DNA from: Candidatus Poribacteria bacterium
GTDB taxonomy: Bacteria > Poribacteria > DTPJ01
Length of the DNA: 18,746 nucleotides
Direction of reading: 5' to 3'
NCBI GenBank assembly: GCA_011334435.1
Contig: DTPJ01000836.1
Span: forward strand, 1-18,746
Shown here: positions 16,359-18,746 of the stretch, piece by piece
How the letters are laid out: every line of letters begins with the position of its first letter
Position numbering within the stretch: the stretch's first letter is position 1
The notes under the pieces: generated by a model
The model's database searches: none
What the model saw: the letters and a program-made list of their open reading frames with translations, nothing else
Told to the model about the DNA's origin: nothing
Made by a program: the position numbers and the translations under genes

Positions 16359-16388
16359 ATTTTATCTATATTGTATGTCCGTTGTCAA
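16359..16388 (-). promoter_or_regulatory. Likely sigma70-type promoter of the ABC operon
   Basis: On the minus strand TTGACA (16388-16383, perfect -35) and TAAAAT (16364-16359, five of six for -10) are separated by 18 bases. Transcription would begin near 16352, giving a leader of roughly 40 bases before the permease start. It lies in the 117-base gap after the URO-D-like gene. Confidence 0.55.
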
Positions 16389-16409
16389 GGGCAAAGTATG
16401 GGTTTAGGT

Positions 16410-16426
16410 ATGCTAAAATTTAGCAT
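16410..16426. promoter_or_regulatory. Perfect 17-base palindrome upstream of the ABC operon promoter
   Basis: ATGCTAAAATTTAGCAT, eight-base arms around one central base. It sits 22 bases upstream of the -35 box and 11 bases after the stop of the URO-D-like gene. Perfect symmetry favours a protein-binding operator or activator site. As RNA it could fold into a six-pair stem, but no U-run follows, so terminator function is less likely. Confidence 0.4.
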
Positions 16427-16436
16427 CTAATATCCT

Positions 16437-17417
16437 TTACTTATACGTTCCATATTTTTTTACCAATTCTATAGTATATTCATACTGCTTAAAGCTAACA
16501 TTATGAGGAACAGAATGGTCTGAATGGAAAATATATCCTCCGTTTTTCATTGCAACGGGAATTTTAGTTTTGATCTCATTCTCAATAACTTTTGGATCGG
16601 GATGTGCCATCGCTCGGACGTCTATTCCTCCCATAAACGTAACAACTTCACCAAAACTTTTCTTTAACTCAACTAAATCCATACCAGCTTTTACTTCAAG
16701 CGGTTCAAAACAGTCAAATCCAGCTTCAATAAGCATAGGCATAAGAGGACGAATACCACCACAGCTATGAAGTATTACTTTCATCTTTTTACTGTGAAGA
16801 AAGTCACATAACTTCTTATGTGCTGGAAACAATTGTTCTCTATACATCCTTAGCGAAAAGAAAGGACCTGTTTTATAACCTAAATCATCATAGAACATTG
16901 CAGCGTCAAATTGAACACCTCTGGCTGTTATCTCTTCAACAATCGCTATATTAAGGTCTACATTAGCCATAAAAAGCTCTTTTATCCATTCAGGATCATC
17001 TATCATAGATTCAAGGAAATGCTTAATCCCGATTCTATTTTGCCATAGATCAAAGCCTAATGCTCCTCCGCCATAGACTAAGAAAATATCGTTCTTTTGG
17101 CAGCTTTCGTAGGTTCTAATTGCACCATCAAAATCCACTCGCGCATCGCAATATTTATATAAATGCTTAAATTCTTCCCAATTTGCTTTGTTACGGATTG
17201 CTACGTCATACTCTTTTTCATTATCACGAAACCAGAGATGCGCCCCTATTCCAGCCCAACCATCAAATCCAAAATATTCCCAAACGCCTTTACCATCAGG
17301 GGGATAACCCTCTGATTTCCAAGCATCAATAGTTGATCCCCAAAAATCGTCTCTCATAGGGATGCGATCTGGTTCTTTATGGGACAATACTAAGCGATAC
17401 CTTTCTGCTGATGTCAT
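16437..17417 (-). CDS. URO-D/MtaA-like (uroporphyrinogen decarboxylase superfamily) protein
   Basis: 326 residues, a single TIM-barrel protein of the superfamily that joins uroporphyrinogen decarboxylase with corrinoid-dependent methyltransferases (MtaA/CmuA type). Seen: N-terminal ERYRLVLSHKEPDRIP (5-20), typical of the non-heme members; YDDLGYKTGPFFS at 176-188; HSCGG at 217-221, where H217 and C219 match the zinc ligands of methyltransferase-type members; MGGIDVR at 262-268; and HSDHSVP at 298-304. These points favour a methyltransferase-like or unknown activity over heme synthesis. No corrinoid protein or heme gene is nearby. ATG 17417 is preceded within three codons by an in-frame TAA, so this start is firm, yet no SD lies at normal distance; the nearest is 38 bases upstream beyond a hairpin. 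Confidence 0.85.
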   Translation of the reverse strand: MTSAERYRLVLSHKEPDRIPMRDDFWGSTIDAWKSEGYPPDGKGVWEYFGFDGWAGIGAHLWFRDNEKEYDVAIRNKANWEEFKHLYKYCDARVDFDGAIRTYESCQKNDIFLVYGGGALGFDLWQNRIGIKHFLESMIDDPEWIKELFMANVDLNIAIVEEITARGVQFDAAMFYDDLGYKTGPFFSLRMYREQLFPAHKKLCDFLHSKKMKVILHSCGGIRPLMPMLIEAGFDCFEPLEVKAGMDLVELKKSFGEVVTFMGGIDVRAMAHPDPKVIENEIKTKIPVAMKNGGYIFHSDHSVPHNVSFKQYEYTIELVKKYGTYK

Positions 17418-17428
17418 ATTAATTTATA

Positions 17429-17454
17429 AAGGAAGCGATAGATTTGACTTCCTT
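17429..17454 (-). other. Hairpin between SD and start codon of the URO-D-like gene
   Basis: Read on the minus strand, AAGGAAG and CTTCCTT form seven perfect pairs around a 12-base loop. An AAAGGAG sequence (17462-17456) lies just before the stem and the ATG begins 11 bases after it. Folding would place the SD about 12 bases from the ATG, while unfolded the distance is 38. It could be a translation switch or simply the 3' end structure of the gene upstream. Confidence 0.4.
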
Positions 17455-17470
17455 ACTCCTTTCTTTTTAT

Positions 17471-17500
17471 ATTACTAATCAATTTACTATTACTAATCAA
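17471..17500. repeat. 12-base direct repeat around a stop codon
   Basis: ATTACTAATCAA occurs at 17471-17482 and again at 17489-17500, an 18-base period with a partial second unit. The second copy includes the TAG stop of the beta-sandwich gene. It looks like a small tandem duplication at the gene's 3' end. Confidence 0.75.
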
Positions 17501-18746
17501 GCACTTGCCCATATTGTCCGACTGTAACGCCTTTATACGATTGCGGACCATAGCGAAGATGCCTTTCACCAACAAGGATCTGAGTGGAAAGAATCTCCTG
17601 AGTTCCTTGTATATCTACCAAATCCTGATCAGTCGCTGTTGCAAACCCAAACGGCTTTATCTGAAAATTGAATTGCAACTTGATAATGCCGTTTGTATCG
17701 CGAAGGATAGCGTTAACCATAGCGGTTTGATCAGTTATATTGAGAAATCTAAAAAAATCATAACTGCCTGCCACGATTTCAGGGAAGAATAACCTTCTTC
17801 CAGCAGTTTTCATTTCAGGGCAAGCTCCGGGAAAAGGCAAGACCATAGTTTCTAAATGACAATGCCTTTCACCAGATAACGGTTTATCAGAAGACACTGT
17901 TAAAGATACATCTTTCTGTCCAGTAATTGGATCTACTGGAATAATCCACGATTGAAATGGACGTAAGCTTTTTTCGTTAGACCAAACTGCCTCTCCTGAT
18001 TCATTTCTGGCTAATGCTGTTAGTTTTGCTTCCTCTTGACTTACATTTATGACTTTTACCCAATCTCTCCAGACACCAGCAGCGATCTGAGGAAAGTATA
18101 TAGTCGTCGGCGTAGGAGGATCAAGCACTTGACCTAACTGACCAACAGCGACGCCTTTCATCACTTCGCCATAATGAAGATGCCTCTCAGATACGATGAG
18201 TTGTGTTGAGATTAATTCTAATGAGCCATATACATTTCCCGTCATCTCGTCGGAAAAGCTTATAAATCCCAAAGGAGCGATCTGAGTGTTGAATTGTCTT
18301 ACTATTGCACCCTCTAAGTCTCGGGATATTACATTAACCAAAGCAGGTTGATCGCTTATATTAAAAACCCTGATCCAATCAAGACAGGGACCGGATAATT
18401 CAGGGAAAAAAAGCCTTCTGCCGACGTTTCTTAACTCTGGAGCAGCACCGGGAAAAGCTAAGACTTCAGTCCCAAAATGACAATGCCTCTCACCAACAAG
18501 CGGTTTATTAGAAGAGACTGTCAAAGAAAGCTCTTGATTAACAGATACAGGTTCTACTGGGACAACCCAAGCCTGAAAAGGACGCAGGGATTTTTCACCT
18601 GACCAGACTGTTTGTCCTTTCTCATCTCTTGCAACTGCTAATATATTAGCATCTTCATTGCTTACATTGATGACTTGAACCCAATCTTGCCATTGTCCAG
18701 ATGCTATTTGACTGAAATAGATTTTAGTTGGTGCTGGCATTACATA
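17493..18746 (-). CDS. Tandem-repeat beta-sandwich protein, probably surface-exposed (5' end outside window)
   Basis: The frame is open to the right edge; 415 residues follow the first visible Met (18740), which aligns with the middle of a repeat linker and is not preceded by a signal peptide, so the true start probably lies outside. The sequence is two copies of a unit of about 207 residues, and each unit is two related sub-domains of about 100 residues. All four share a DW(V/I).V.N(V/I)S opening, a polar RD..G turn and a closing ERH motif (residues 84-86, 185-187, 291-293, 392-394). The layout recalls repeated Ig-like modules with a conserved ER.xY ending found in secreted bacterial surface proteins. 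No enzyme motif is visible. Adhesion or structural display is a guess from fold type. Confidence 0.7.
   Translation of the reverse strand, partial: YVMPAPTKIYFSQIASGQWQDWVQVINVSNEDANILAVARDEKGQTVWSGEKSLRPFQAWVVPVEPVSVNQELSLTVSSNKPLVGERHCHFGTEVLAFPGAAPELRNVGRRLFFPELSGPCLDWIRVFNISDQPALVNVISRDLEGAIVRQFNTQIAPLGFISFSDEMTGNVYGSLELISTQLIVSERHLHYGEVMKGVAVGQLGQVLDPPTPTTIYFPQIAAGVWRDWVKVINVSQEEAKLTALARNESGEAVWSNEKSLRPFQSWIIPVDPITGQKDVSLTVSSDKPLSGERHCHLETMVLPFPGACPEMKTAGRRLFFPEIVAGSYDFFRFLNITDQTAMVNAILRDTNGIIKLQFNFQIKPFGFATATDQDLVDIQGTQEILSTQILVGERHLRYGPQSYKGVTVGQYGQVLD
17496..18722 (-). repeat. Two-copy 207-residue protein repeat
   Basis: Copy 1 is 18722-18120 and copy 2 is 18101-17496. Both run from an IYF(S/P)QIA start to a GQVLD end. 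The first halves are clearly more alike (shared EKSLRPFQ, LTVSS, GERHCH, GRRLFFPE) than the second halves, where conservation is mostly limited to the ERH region and the ends. Confidence 0.85.

Noticed and set aside
16437..17417. Heme-pathway uroporphyrinogen decarboxylase (hemE)
   Set aside because: The HxC motif and overall pattern match the MtaA-like branch better, and no heme genes are nearby.

Overview
The window (18,746 bases, AT-rich, densely coding) looks like chromosome of an uncultured Gram-negative (diderm) bacterium. An Omp85 outer-membrane protein, a TamB-type envelope bridge and a LolD/MacB-type ABC transporter show that it has an outer membrane. The mix of an apiosidase-like glycoside hydrolase, a ThuA-like protein and a uroporphyrinogen-decarboxylase-like protein recalls Poribacteria and similar candidate phyla. 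That placement is only an impression from gene content. There are no RNA genes, CRISPR arrays or complete mobile elements, and no gene-free stretch reaches 300 bases.

Layout. Bases 1-381 (+) hold the 3' end of a gene resembling Rpn (recombination-promoting nuclease). It carries four tandem four-residue repeats and a strong internal ribosome binding site with an ATG. Ten bases later comes a DUF4038/apiosidase-like glycoside hydrolase (392-1957). From 2012 to 14409 five plus-strand genes sit close together: a giant TamB-like protein (2228 aa), an Omp85/BamA-like protein (1102 aa, about seven POTRA domains), a ThuA-like protein, an Npt1/Npt2-type transporter-like membrane protein, and a secreted coiled-coil protein with a Cys/His-rich end. 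On the minus strand, converging on these, lie an ABC module (an unusually short FtsX-type permease, a LolD/MacB-type ATPase and a DUF5658-like membrane protein; 16310 down to 14467), a URO-D/MtaA-like protein (17417-16437), and a tandemly duplicated beta-sandwich protein that runs off the right edge.

How the genes fit together. TamB and the Omp85 protein are known partners in outer-membrane protein insertion or lipid transport, and here both are much longer than their E. coli counterparts. The Omp85 protein also has a separate jelly-roll, carbohydrate-binding-like domain of about 140 residues set inside its fourth POTRA domain.

The two most interesting signals are that jelly-roll-in-POTRA insertion and the gene-within-gene arrangement at the left edge. 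The latter matches the known RpnL/RpnS toxin-antitoxin design, in which an internally translated C-terminal fragment with variable four-residue repeats blocks the full-length nuclease.
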